39,616 nucleotides of DNA from a virus. Positions within the stretch are counted from its first letter, which is position 1. Every line of letters starts with the position of its first letter. Below, piece by piece: positions 15,121-21,848 of this stretch. The stretch covers positions 1-39,616 of IMG/VR virus record IMGVR_UViG_3300021479_000044. One strand, written 5' to 3'. Below the pieces are notes generated by a model. It did not search any database and had not been told where the DNA came from. It was given only the letters and a program-made list of their open reading frames with translations. Position numbers and translations under genes: made by a program.

Positions 15121-15323
15121 GGTGCCCCCTTGAGGGCGGCGCGGGCGGCGGCGCAGTCCGGGCACTTCACGAGCGGGGAGCCGCTGCTGACGTTCCAGCT
15201 GCTGATGGTTCCTCGGCCCTTGCAGGTGGCGCACTGCGCGATGACGGTTCGCAGCGCGTCCTCGAGCATCGCAATGCGCGCCTCGCGCGCCGTGGGCAGA
15301 TCGAGTCTGGCTTCGGTGGGCAT
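15117..15323 (-). CDS. Small DnaJ-type zinc-knuckle protein; first gene of the leftward early chain
   Basis: 68 aa from the ATG at 15323. It contains CATCKGRG (a CxxCxGxG DnaJ-like knuckle) and a second CPDC pair, a minimal DnaJ-type zinc-binding centre without a J domain. A longer open frame reaching 15479 is rejected because it runs through the 12-bp repeats. This is the promoter-proximal gene of the chain 15323 to 12686. Confidence 0.55.
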   Translation of the reverse strand: MPTEARLDLPTAREARIAMLEDALRTVIAQCATCKGRGTISSWNVSSGSPLVKCPDCAAARAALKGAP

Positions 15324-15422
15324 TTTTGCTGCACCCCGACGTGAATCGCCATTTAGGATAGTCCAATTCCAAAAAAGCACATCGCGCGCCGCCTCGCAAG
15401 TCCCTGTGATCATTAAGTTTCC

Positions 15423-15466
15423 TCGCGAATCACTTCGCGAATTTTTTCGCGAAACGTTTCGCGAAT
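15423..15466. repeat. Four TTCGCGAA-type palindromes at exact 12-bp spacing (iterons or operators)
   Basis: TCGCGAA starts at 15423, 15435, 15447 and 15459. The last three are full TTCGCGAA palindromes; the first has C in place of the first T. The four-base spacers differ (TCACT, TTTTT and ACGTT with the shared T). The array lies in the gene-free 15324-15659 region between the leftward chain (15323) and the rightward block (15660). It suits cooperative binding by a dimeric regulator or an iteron origin. The rest of this gap holds a GC-alternating stretch (15494-15516) and no gene I can support. Confidence 0.75.
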
Positions 15467-15659
15467 TTGTCCTACACAAGCTGATCAGAAGAACGGGCGC
15501 GCGCGCGCGGGCGCGTCGGAATCCCGGATCTAAGATCCCTGTTTTCGTAATCTTCGGGCGCGCGCGGCTAGCTCAAAAAAGTCGGGTTGATCTGTACGCC
15601 AACGCACAGTAGTCTTGAGGACCCCGCCTTCGCATTGGTCAGAGGACGACACCTTCCCG

Positions 15660-16046
15660 ATGAGTCGCAAGCGCCAGCTACCGCCGGATATTTCCCGTTG
15701 GGCTCGTTTCCAGAGTTTGACCCATGACGCGCGGTTGCTGTATCTGCTGCTCTACACGATCGCCGACGATGAAGGCCGGATGCGCGAGGACCCCGGCACG
15801 TTCGCGTTTACATTGTTTCCGGGGGAGACCGGCTTCGGCTTGAAGATCGAAGCCTGTTTGCGGGAGATGGATCGCGACGGGTTGATCGGGCGCTATGACG
15901 TCGGGCGCTCGCGCTACCTCGTGATCCTCGATTGGGACATCCAAAAAATAGATCACCCGACGCCATCAAAATTACCGCCGCCGCCCGCCTCGCGGCCGCT
16001 ACTATTCGACGAAGTGTCCGCAGCGCGCGCCAGACGCGACGGGTAG
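15660..16046 (+). CDS. Replication-initiator-like N-terminal domain protein
   Basis: 128 aa from the ATG at 15660. SRWARFQSLTHDARLLYLLL, then TIADDEGRMREDPGTF and LREMDRDGLIGRYDV, follow the winged-helix-like N-terminal domain of many phage replication proteins (pattern: SPLARLLYIATWCEADREGR ... LVVRY). Those proteins usually continue into a nuclease or helicase-loader domain. Here the protein stops after a Pro-rich segment, so it is short. DnaA-box-like sites begin 3 bases after its stop, which supports a role at a replication origin. A transcription factor is the main alternative. Confidence 0.6.
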   Translation: MSRKRQLPPDISRWARFQSLTHDARLLYLLLYTIADDEGRMREDPGTFAFTLFPGETGFGLKIEACLREMDRDGLIGRYDVGRSRYLVILDWDIQKIDHPTPSKLPPPPASRPLLFDEVSAARARRDG

Positions 16047-16048
16047 CT

Positions 16049-16103
16049 TGTGGATAAGCCTGTGGACAACCCGTGCAAAAACTGGGGGAATTGCTGTGGA
16101 CAA
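16049..16103. promoter_or_regulatory. Cluster of three DnaA-box-like 9-mers (candidate replication origin)
   Basis: TGTGGATAA at 16049-16057 is the exact complement of the DnaA box TTATCCACA. TGTGGACAA at 16061-16069 and 16095-16103 differ by one base. All have the same orientation, and the first two are 12 bp apart. The surrounding sequence (CGTGCAAAAACTGGGGGAATTG) is less GC-rich than its neighbours. Confidence 0.6.
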
Positions 16104-16134
16104 TCTAACGGCCGGGCTGCACTGGGTCGTCGCC

Positions 16135-16428
16135 ATGACGTTCTCGATCTTCGCGACCGGCAAAGGCAGCCGCGCGATCGGCGCGAAGGAGGCGCAGAAA
16201 CTGCAGATGGGCGCCGAGCATGTCAACGAAACGCTGGTCTGGACCGTCTACGGGTCGCCCGACAAATTCGTCGCGCGCCCCTGCATGACGGTCGGCGGCA
16301 CCACGCCGATGCCGGTGCACCTGGAGGCGCCGACGCTCGAGGAGCTCCGCGCGCTGCTACCACCCGGCCTCACGCGCGCCGATCGGCTGCCGGATGATCC
16401 GCCGGTCGTGGTCGAGACCTGGCAGTGA
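16135..16428 (+). CDS. Small hypothetical protein, paralogue of 16784-17068
   Basis: 97 aa from the ATG at 16135. A GTG at 16096 with GGGGGAA upstream is a plausible alternative start. The C-terminal 60 residues (LVWTVYGSPDKFVARP, then PMPVHLEAPTLEELRALLP and PGLTR) align with the leftward gene at 16784-17068. Family not recognised. The stop overlaps the GTG of the GIY-YIG gene (GTGA). Confidence 0.6.
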   Translation: MTFSIFATGKGSRAIGAKEAQKLQMGAEHVNETLVWTVYGSPDKFVARPCMTVGGTTPMPVHLEAPTLEELRALLPPGLTRADRLPDDPPVVVETWQ

Positions 16429-16769
16429 GAAGAGTCCCCGGACCGCTCTTGTTGCCCCCTCGAAGATACACGCACCTTTATCGGATTTTCGATGACCAGC
16501 ATCGGCTGCTGTATGTGGGCATGAGCCTTTCCACCATCGAGCGGCTTTCAAACCATGTGAAGGGCGGAGCTCCGTGGGCTGACGAAGTTGCGGTGATCGA
16601 AGTAGCTAAATATGAGCATCGATGGGCCGCGCGAGAGGCAGAGCTCGATGCGATCTATCGAGAGAAGCCGCTCTACAATGTGCAGGATCGCAATCACAAA
16701 CCTCGCCGACGCGCGAAGTCTGGGCCAATCGTTTTTCCTGCGGATTGGCCCGACGCCGAACCAATGTGA
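16425..16769 (+). CDS. GIY-YIG nuclease-domain protein
   Basis: 114 aa from GTG at 16425. The GIY-YIG layout is present: HLYRIF (17-22) for GIY, LLYVGMS (28-34) for YIG, then Arg40 in STIERLSNH, the conserved Glu in REAELDAI (about 71-73) and a final Asn in PLYNV (85). It is a stand-alone nuclease domain without a DNA-binding region. It could act as a homing endonuclease remnant or as a phage endonuclease on host or viral DNA. It ends 14 bases before the end of the convergent gene at 16784. Confidence 0.7.
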   Translation: MRRVPGPLLLPPRRYTHLYRIFDDQHRLLYVGMSLSTIERLSNHVKGGAPWADEVAVIEVAKYEHRWAAREAELDAIYREKPLYNVQDRNHKPRRRAKSGPIVFPADWPDAEPM

Positions 16770-16783
16770 AGAGGTCGCGCTGG

Positions 16784-17068
16784 CTAAACCCAGACCTCGA
16801 TGACCTGCGGGTCGTCCCACACGGCGGGCGTGAGGCGCGTCAAGCCATCGGGCAGCATGGCGCGCAACTTCTCGAGATCGTGCGCGATCAGGTGCATGGG
16901 AATCGGCCCCGAAGTTTTCGGCCGGACAATGGTGGGTCTCGCCACGAACCAGTCCGGATAGTCGGCCGGGTGATCGTAGATGCTCCAGATGAGCAGCTGT
17001 CCGAGCGAGAGCGCGGAGGCCTGCAGCTGCGCGGCATAGCGGATGTCGATTTCGACGCTGGCGTTCAT
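16784..17068 (-). CDS. Small hypothetical protein, paralogue of 16135-16428
   Basis: 94 aa. LLIWSIYDHPADYPDWFVARP, shown in part as WSIYDHP and WFVARP, then PIPMHLIAHDLEKLRAMLP and DGLTR, matches the rightward gene at 16135 nearly residue for residue. So two diverged copies lie convergently around the GIY-YIG gene. Function unknown. Confidence 0.6.
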   Translation of the reverse strand: MNASVEIDIRYAAQLQASALSLGQLLIWSIYDHPADYPDWFVARPTIVRPKTSGPIPMHLIAHDLEKLRAMLPDGLTRLTPAVWDDPQVIEVWV

Positions 17069-17079
17069 GGTGTACTCCC

Positions 17080-17559
17080 TTACATTTTGCTTTTCGTTTT
17101 GCGAGCCGCATTGGCCGCCGCCGTGGCGGCCGATTCGATCGACAGGGTGGAGTCAGTCAAGGATTTGAGCAGGCGCACCTGCGCGCCGGCGGCATCTGAC
17201 CACCACAACCCTCGCGCCATGAACTGCGCACCGAAGCCGTTCTGCATCGGCTGCTCTTGGGTCTCGGATGGCGTGCCGAACTTCTCGCGCGCCGCCTGTT
17301 CAATCGTCGCAAACTGAATTGAATCAAAGCTGGCGCTGATGCTCGAGACGCGGCCCGCCTTGTCCTTCCAGGTGTAGACCTTGACGGTGACGCCGGCGAT
17401 CTCCGTGAGGCACGCATCGCCAAACTCGCAGCGCGCGCCGAACGCGGCCTGCAACTGGGCGCGCGTCGCGGCCTTGCCGACCTCGACGCCTTTCAGATCG
17501 AACGCCTGGGCGCGGCTGAAGGCTGCGCTGGCGAGCAACGCCAATAGTAGGAATTTCAT
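17080..17559 (-). CDS. Secreted (periplasmic) protein of unknown function
   Basis: 159 aa. A Sec signal peptide is clear: MKFLLLALLASAAFSRAQAF, with likely cleavage after AQA. The mature part holds a close Cys pair (CEFGDAC) that could form a disulfide, and a DUF-like beta pattern (GVTVKVYTWKDKAGRVSSIS). It has the look of a bacterial envelope protein and could be a lysogenic-conversion (moron) gene. GAAGGA precedes the ATG by about 9 bases. Confidence 0.6.
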   Translation of the reverse strand: MKFLLLALLASAAFSRAQAFDLKGVEVGKAATRAQLQAAFGARCEFGDACLTEIAGVTVKVYTWKDKAGRVSSISASFDSIQFATIEQAAREKFGTPSETQEQPMQNGFGAQFMARGLWWSDAAGAQVRLLKSLTDSTLSIESAATAAANAARKTKSKM

Positions 17560-17561
17560 GT

Positions 17562-18434
17562 TTAGGTATCCTTCGTTGTGTGTGAACTTATCCGACCGAA
17601 ATCAGGGTACGCCTTCCAATCAAGACCATCCAATAGCGATCCGCCCTTGCCGACGGGGTCCATTTTCTCGACCCAGCCGTTGCCTGAATGCCCTGGCGGT
17701 GCTTCGGCAAACAGGGGGTTATTCGAGGCCTTGCCCCACTGCTTGAAGAACAGCGGCACGCGCTGCGCCTTGCATTGGTCGCGCACGTCGCGGGCCCAGT
17801 TGGCGGCCATCGGCCGCGCGCCGGGGCCGGACTCGCCGCCGAGAATGACCCAGTGAATGCCGTTCAAATCCATCGGTCCCACCGGCGCGATCAGCGGCTC
17901 GACCGAGAGAAACCGGATCGCGGCCGGCACGCTGCGCAGTGTATCGATCCGATGCACGACGTCGGCGCGCTCGACGGTGACGCCGATCCAGACGTTGTCC
18001 GTGAACGTCGCTTTGGTCCTGGCCAAATAGGGCGCGATCTGCTCGGGGCGTTTGGTGAGCACCTGGTACTGGTGCTTCGTATTCGCCATGATGTCGAGCG
18101 CTTCGTTGCGCCACTGATCCTTCGCGCTCTCGTGGAAAAAATCCGACATCGAGTTGACGAAGATCAGCGACGGCTTTTTGATCTTGAGCGGCTTGACGAA
18201 TGCGGCCATCGTCGCCCGGTTGACGCGGCCGGTCCAGACCGGCTGGCGACCGACCACCTTGACCACGCCATCGTAACTCTCGACGCCGAACTCCTGCAGC
18301 CGCAACGCGGTGCGCATGGCGTAGCAATTGGTACACCCGGCCGTGTGGATCGTGCAGCCCACGAACGGGTTCCACGTGTGCTCGGTCCATTCGATGCCGG
18401 TGCTGCGATTCTTGTCCATCGTGCTATTCTCCAT
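17562..18434 (-). CDS. DUF5131 family protein (phage Gp37/Gp68)
   Basis: 290 aa, the usual family length. Features: GIEWTEHTWNPFVGC (13-27), the Cys triad C-x6-C-x2-C at 27, 34 and 37 (CTIHTAGCTNCYA), FVNSMSDFFHE, QVLTKRPEQ, NVWIGVTVE, FLSVEPL, WVILGGESGPGARP and FFKQWG. This matches the Gp37/Gp68 (DUF5131) family, distantly related to radical SAM proteins. The biochemical role is unknown. Confidence 0.9.
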   Translation of the reverse strand: MENSTMDKNRSTGIEWTEHTWNPFVGCTIHTAGCTNCYAMRTALRLQEFGVESYDGVVKVVGRQPVWTGRVNRATMAAFVKPLKIKKPSLIFVNSMSDFFHESAKDQWRNEALDIMANTKHQYQVLTKRPEQIAPYLARTKATFTDNVWIGVTVERADVVHRIDTLRSVPAAIRFLSVEPLIAPVGPMDLNGIHWVILGGESGPGARPMAANWARDVRDQCKAQRVPLFFKQWGKASNNPLFAEAPPGHSGNGWVEKMDPVGKGGSLLDGLDWKAYPDFGRISSHTTKDT

Positions 18435-18454
18435 CTCGTTTAGGTAACTCGAAT

Positions 18455-18489
18455 GCCCCGCTGGTGCTACTCCAGTCGGGGCTTTTTTT
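18455..18489 (+). terminator. Rho-independent terminator (rightward)
   Basis: GCCCCGCTGG and its near-complement CCAGTCGGGGC form a stem (18455-18482) with a short loop, followed by seven T's. It would stop rightward transcription, for instance from the 15660-16769 block, before it enters the antisense of the clamp-like gene. On the minus strand no U tract follows the stem. Confidence 0.7.
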
Positions 18490-18498
18490 GGGCTCGAG

Positions 18499-19920
18499 TC
18501 AATTGATCGCGTTGCTGCCTACACCCTTGAGCGTCGAGACGATCGCGCTCGTGATTGCGTCCGTCGACGTGGGCGCTGCGCTCTTCGGGGCCTCGAGCGC
18601 TTTGCCGTGCATGGCCTGGACCACGGCCGCGATGCGCTGGTCGCGCTCCGCGATGACGGCCGCCATCTGCTTTTTCTCCGACTCGGACTTCGAGTCCGCC
18701 ATAGCCTTTTTCTGCCGCGTCTGCGTCGCCTTGAGCGCTGCCAGTGTGCCGAGCAGGCCCTTGCCCATCAAGGCCATCGTGGCGCTCGGCAGCTGCTCGG
18801 CCGAGGTCGTTCCCAAGGGCGCGATGATATACAGCGCATTCGGTACGCCCAGGAACGTGATGACCACCGGCGACTTGTCGTTGGTCCCGGCGAATGGCGT
18901 GATGCCCTTCGACTCGAACTTGGCGCCGATCGCCGCCGCCTGCTTGACGTAGGTCCCGTCCAAACTGGTTGCCGACATGGGTGCGCGCTCGCCGCCCTCG
19001 AGCACCGCGGCCGCGTCCTCGATCAGCTTGCGGTATTCCGGAAACTTGCCGTCGGCGACGCGCATCCGGAACGTCACCTGCTCCTCCGAATCTTTGATGA
19101 TCGCGTGGGCGTGACCCTTCGCATAGCCGACCATCAGCACCACCGGCGTCTCGTCGGCTTCGTCCTTGAGCTTCGCCACCGTTGCGAGTGCGAGCGCCAG
19201 GCCCTCACGCGGCAGGATCACTCCGGCCTCGAGCCAGCCGGGCAGCTTGTCGTCGACGCCCATCGGAGTCGAGTGCAGCAGCAGGCAGTGCCCGTTGGTC
19301 GCGACAGCGCGAATCGCCTGCTTTTCGGCCTGAATAAACACGCCATTCAAGTTCTGCCGCGCGTCGTCCTTCGGCGCGACCAACACGCAGGCCTCGAGCA
19401 CGTCCCGGGCCATCGGCAGCCACTGGATGTCCTTGGCGTTTTCCACCGTCGGCTTTGCGATCACCGTCGGCGGAGCGGGCAGCGCCTTGAACACCGGCGC
19501 GAGCAGACCGCCCTGCAGCTGGCCCAGGCGGATTTTGATGCTCGCGATCTCGCCGCGATGCTTGACCACGATTTCGCGCGCGTCCTCCAGTGCCTCGGTC
19601 AAGGCCTTCGCCACGGTGGTGTTGGTGACCGCGTAGTCCGAGAGCTTCGCGATGCCATCGCGGCGGAACCCTTCGTAGGACTGGTTGGCCAGGTGCACGC
19701 GCACGTCGAGGTCGGCCAGCATGCGCTGCAACTCGTCGATCTTCTCGAACGAGCCCAGCGACTTGACCGTCCCGGCCTCGAGCTCGGCGAGCGGCGGGAA
19801 GTTTTTGACGACGCCGGCGTGCATCGCGGTGGTCCAGGCCGCGCGCGCTTTGTCGGCTTTCTGCTGGATCACGGTGCGCGCGATCGGCTTCGCAATCGGT
19901 TTCTGTTTCTGTTTTTTCAT
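18499..19920 (-). CDS. DnaN-like (beta sliding clamp) protein
   Basis: 473 aa from the ATG at 19920; a GTG at 19959 is an alternative. The N-terminal 150 residues are helical, coiled-coil-like and basic at the start (MKKQKQKPIAKPIAR). The central part shows beta-clamp hallmarks: NLNGVFIQAEKQAIRAVATNG followed by HCLLL (compare ATDGHRLA), LPREGLALAL, and VADGKFPEYRKLI (compare DGKFPDYRRVIP). The C-terminal 80 residues are Lys/Ala-rich and unlike a clamp, so domain III may be altered. Clamps tether polymerases to DNA; this one might capture the host replisome. The assignment rests on motifs only. Confidence 0.6.
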   Translation of the reverse strand: MKKQKQKPIAKPIARTVIQQKADKARAAWTTAMHAGVVKNFPPLAELEAGTVKSLGSFEKIDELQRMLADLDVRVHLANQSYEGFRRDGIAKLSDYAVTNTTVAKALTEALEDAREIVVKHRGEIASIKIRLGQLQGGLLAPVFKALPAPPTVIAKPTVENAKDIQWLPMARDVLEACVLVAPKDDARQNLNGVFIQAEKQAIRAVATNGHCLLLHSTPMGVDDKLPGWLEAGVILPREGLALALATVAKLKDEADETPVVLMVGYAKGHAHAIIKDSEEQVTFRMRVADGKFPEYRKLIEDAAAVLEGGERAPMSATSLDGTYVKQAAAIGAKFESKGITPFAGTNDKSPVVITFLGVPNALYIIAPLGTTSAEQLPSATMALMGKGLLGTLAALKATQTRQKKAMADSKSESEKKQMAAVIAERDQRIAAVVQAMHGKALEAPKSAAPTSTDAITSAIVSTLKGVGSNAIN

Positions 19921-19993
19921 AGGTAACTCGGTCGTTATTGTTCGATGCGAAGTCCGCACCGCGCTGGCGTCTCTGACGCGCCACCGCCGTTGC

Positions 19994-20149
19994 CTACTTC
20001 AGCGCCATCACCGCGACTAGACCCCACGCGATCGCGGTCAGCACCCAGGGCACGACGCGCACGAACCAATCCGCCTGGGCGAGCTCGCGGTTATCGCTCT
20101 GCCGCTCGCGCCGCCGGTCGCGCGCTTCCTGTCGTTCGCGGTAGCTCAT
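19994..20149 (-). CDS. Small membrane protein
   Basis: 51 aa from the ATG at 20149. The N-terminal 25 residues are highly charged (YRERQEARDRRRERQSDN). A hydrophobic helix follows (WFVRVVPWVLTAIAWGLVAV). Probably a single-pass inner-membrane protein with a cytoplasmic basic domain. Its ATG overlaps the stop of the even smaller upstream gene (ATGA). Confidence 0.5.
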   Translation of the reverse strand: MSYRERQEARDRRRERQSDNRELAQADWFVRVVPWVLTAIAWGLVAVMALK

Positions 20150-20253
20150 GACTGCTCCACCGTGGCGCTGCGGGTGAATGCGTGCACCGCGTTGCTGGTC
20201 AGATACCAACCCGCTGCGGCCAGCAGGATCAACGCAAAAATTACAATTTTCAT
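20146..20253 (-). CDS. 35-residue membrane protein
   Basis: Encodes 35 residues starting MKIVIFALILLAAAGWYLTS, a signal-anchor or cleavable signal, then a polar tail. Coupled (ATGA) to the membrane protein at 20149. Together they form a tiny two-gene membrane unit of unknown function. Confidence 0.45.
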   Translation of the reverse strand: MKIVIFALILLAAAGWYLTSNAVHAFTRSATVEQS

Positions 20254-20325
20254 GGGGTCGTCTCGGTTCGGTTGCTCGATTCGTTCTCCGGAGGACCGCG
20301 CCGTCGCGGCCCTCGAGAGACCAAA

Positions 20326-20568
20326 TCAGGCGGCCTTCATGTTCGCCGTGATGGTCGCGATCGCGGCGCGCGCGTCCTTCTTCACCGCTGCCGACTTGCT
20401 GGCCTCGATGATCTGGTTCTGGCGGGTGATGTGCGCCTTGTACGCGGCCATCGAGCGGGTCGCCTGCTGTGCGCGGGTCGCGGGTTTCGCCGACTTCGCG
20501 ACGGTGACGGCCTTGGCGGCGGTCTTCGATTTGACGGTGGTCTTCGCGGTCTTTTTGCTGGTCTTCAT
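20326..20568 (-). CDS. Histone H1-like Lys/Ala-rich basic protein
   Basis: 80 aa. Composition is dominated by Lys, Ala and Thr (KTSKKTAKTTVKSKTAAKA), with an ordered-looking C-terminal helix (AYKAHITRQNQIIEASKSA). It resembles AlgP/histone H1-type basic repeats and may bind DNA nonspecifically. First gene of the leftward unit read from the AT-rich control region; a CGGAGA lies about 9 bases before the ATG. Confidence 0.6.
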   Translation of the reverse strand: MKTSKKTAKTTVKSKTAAKAVTVAKSAKPATRAQQATRSMAAYKAHITRQNQIIEASKSAAVKKDARAAIATITANMKAA

Positions 20569-20620
20569 GATGAGAATCTCCGGTTGCGTTTAGGTCAGTT
20601 AGAAGCTTGTTCCGAGGTTG

Positions 20621-20693
20621 AATAATAGCAGCATAAAGCATAAGAAACGTGAACAGATTCAACTATCTAGCTATTTATGCTGCTTTTATTATT
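20621..20693. promoter_or_regulatory. AT-rich divergent control region with a 10-bp inverted repeat
   Basis: AATAATA-GCAGCATAAA (20621-20637) recurs inverted at 20674-20693 as TTTATGCTGC-TTTTATTATT. The half sites are identical over the ten bases GCAGCATAAA, and the outer AATAATA is shifted by three bases. The enclosed 36 bases are AT-rich. The region lies between the leftward gene at 20568 and the rightward gene at 20850. It is a likely operator pair with promoters in both directions, but I cannot fix -35/-10 boxes with confidence. The gap from 20694 to 20849 shows no further gene. Confidence 0.65.
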
Positions 20694-20849
20694 GGGTGGC
20701 ACGACATAACGCCCCGATTAGCCGAAAACGGCCGGAGACGGCTTGAGAGCGGACGTCCGCAGGGGCGTGGGGTTTGGATTGCCAGGTCGCGGATCGCCTG
20801 ATGGGCGCCGTTGTGTGCCGTACACGCCAACGTGCTATAGGTTCGCGCC

Positions 20850-21047
20850 ATGCGCTGGGAAGCCGTGAATGCGATGACCTTCGAAAGCGCGACGCATCGA
20901 GTCCGCCGCGTCGGGAATGTATGGCACGCCGAGCGCAAGTGCATCGACAACGATCCCTGTGTAAAAATCGGCCGCAATTTTTCCACGCAGATCGAAGCGA
21001 CCGAAGCGTGTGAAGTGGACGCCTATCGAACTGCCAGCGGGAGGTAA
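20850..21047 (+). CDS. Small hypothetical protein, first rightward late-unit gene
   Basis: 65 aa. RVRRVGNVWHAERKCIDNDP, with two Cys. TATAGG lies 9 bases before the ATG, so the transcript may be nearly leaderless. Not recognised. Confidence 0.5.
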   Translation: MRWEAVNAMTFESATHRVRRVGNVWHAERKCIDNDPCVKIGRNFSTQIEATEACEVDAYRTASGR

Positions 21048-21053
21048 CGCCAG

Positions 21054-21290
21054 ATGACACCGATCACTTTTCCGGAACAGACCACGATCTTCGCGAAGGA
21101 TCAGCCGGAGTATCAGCCGCTGCCAGCGCACGTGAACGCCGCCGGCGTCGTCACCAGCTGCTGGGAATTGAGCGATGCGGAAATCGCCGAGCTCACCGAG
21201 ACGAAAAAACTCTGGCTTCAATCGCACACGTTTGGCCACGCGCTGCAGCCGCTGTTGCCATCGGTCGAGATTCCATTGGAACTCGGCTGA
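21054..21290 (+). CDS. Conserved phage hypothetical protein
   Basis: 78 aa. The layout DQPEYQPLPAHVN, TSCWELSDAEIAEL, KLWLQSHTFGHALQPLLPSV is one I recognise as a small conserved family near replication/recombination genes of many phages and prophages (W-x-L-T/S-x-x-E, then the LQPxLPSV end). No known function. Start 6 bases after the previous stop. Confidence 0.65.
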   Translation: MTPITFPEQTTIFAKDQPEYQPLPAHVNAAGVVTSCWELSDAEIAELTETKKLWLQSHTFGHALQPLLPSVEIPLELG

Positions 21291-21293
21291 AAA

Positions 21294-21752
21294 ATGCACG
21301 TAGTTTGCTCATTGCCGTGGCCGCCGTCGGCGAATCACGCCTGGCGACCGACGCGCGACGGCGGAAAAATTCTCACCGATGGCTACAAGTCCTTTATCAA
21401 AGCCGTCGGCGACTGCGTTCTCGAGCAGAGAATTCCGCGCTATTGGACGCGCGACAAATTGGTGATCGCGGTCGGTTGTCGACCACCGAATGCACGCAGC
21501 TTCGATATCGACAACCGCATCAAAACGCTGCTGGATGCGATGCAACGCGCTGGCGTCATTGAAGACGACAAGCACGTCGACACGTTGATCGTGCGACGTG
21601 CCTCTAGCGATCCCCCGCACGGCTCGGTGATCGTGCGCGTCGAAGAAGTCTCGAAGCTACCGCCATCGTTCGAAGCGATGTTTGCTGACTGGTTTACCAC
21701 CGACCAAGTTCCATCGTGCGCGCGCGGCGCGTATGCTGCGCGCCATGCATAG
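21294..21752 (+). CDS. rusA: RusA-family Holliday junction resolvase
   Basis: 152 aa. The RusA active site is visible: SFDIDNRIKTLLDAM with Asp71, Asp73, Asn74 and Lys77, and VIEDDKHVDTL with Asp91 and Asp92. The N-terminus (PWPPSANHAWR) is also typical. RusA enzymes cut Holliday junctions and branched DNA in recombination or before packaging; Mg-dependent and dimeric in the family. The C-terminal 30 residues are longer than the E. coli protein (120 aa). Confidence 0.9.
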   Translation: MHVVCSLPWPPSANHAWRPTRDGGKILTDGYKSFIKAVGDCVLEQRIPRYWTRDKLVIAVGCRPPNARSFDIDNRIKTLLDAMQRAGVIEDDKHVDTLIVRRASSDPPHGSVIVRVEEVSKLPPSFEAMFADWFTTDQVPSCARGAYAARHA

Positions 21753-21848
21753 TCTGCATCTATCGTTGTGCACTCATCGATCGATTCGATTGCTGTGGCA
21801 AACGGCGGCCGGTTGTTTGGCGTCGCTGCTGTTGATGACGATTGCAAC

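Noticed and set aside
15423-15466. CRISPR array
   Set aside because: Repeat unit is 7-8 bp with 12-bp period; too short for repeats and spacers, and no cas genes.
14989-15612. Rightward protein through the 12-bp repeats (RES-LREF-FRET-FREF repeat)
   Set aside because: The amino-acid repeat is only the 12-bp DNA period read in codons; the rest of the frame is antisense to leftward genes.
18607-19926. 439-codon rightward frame opposite the clamp-like gene
   Set aside because: Arg/His/Leu-rich shadow translation with no motif; the leftward frame shows clamp motifs.
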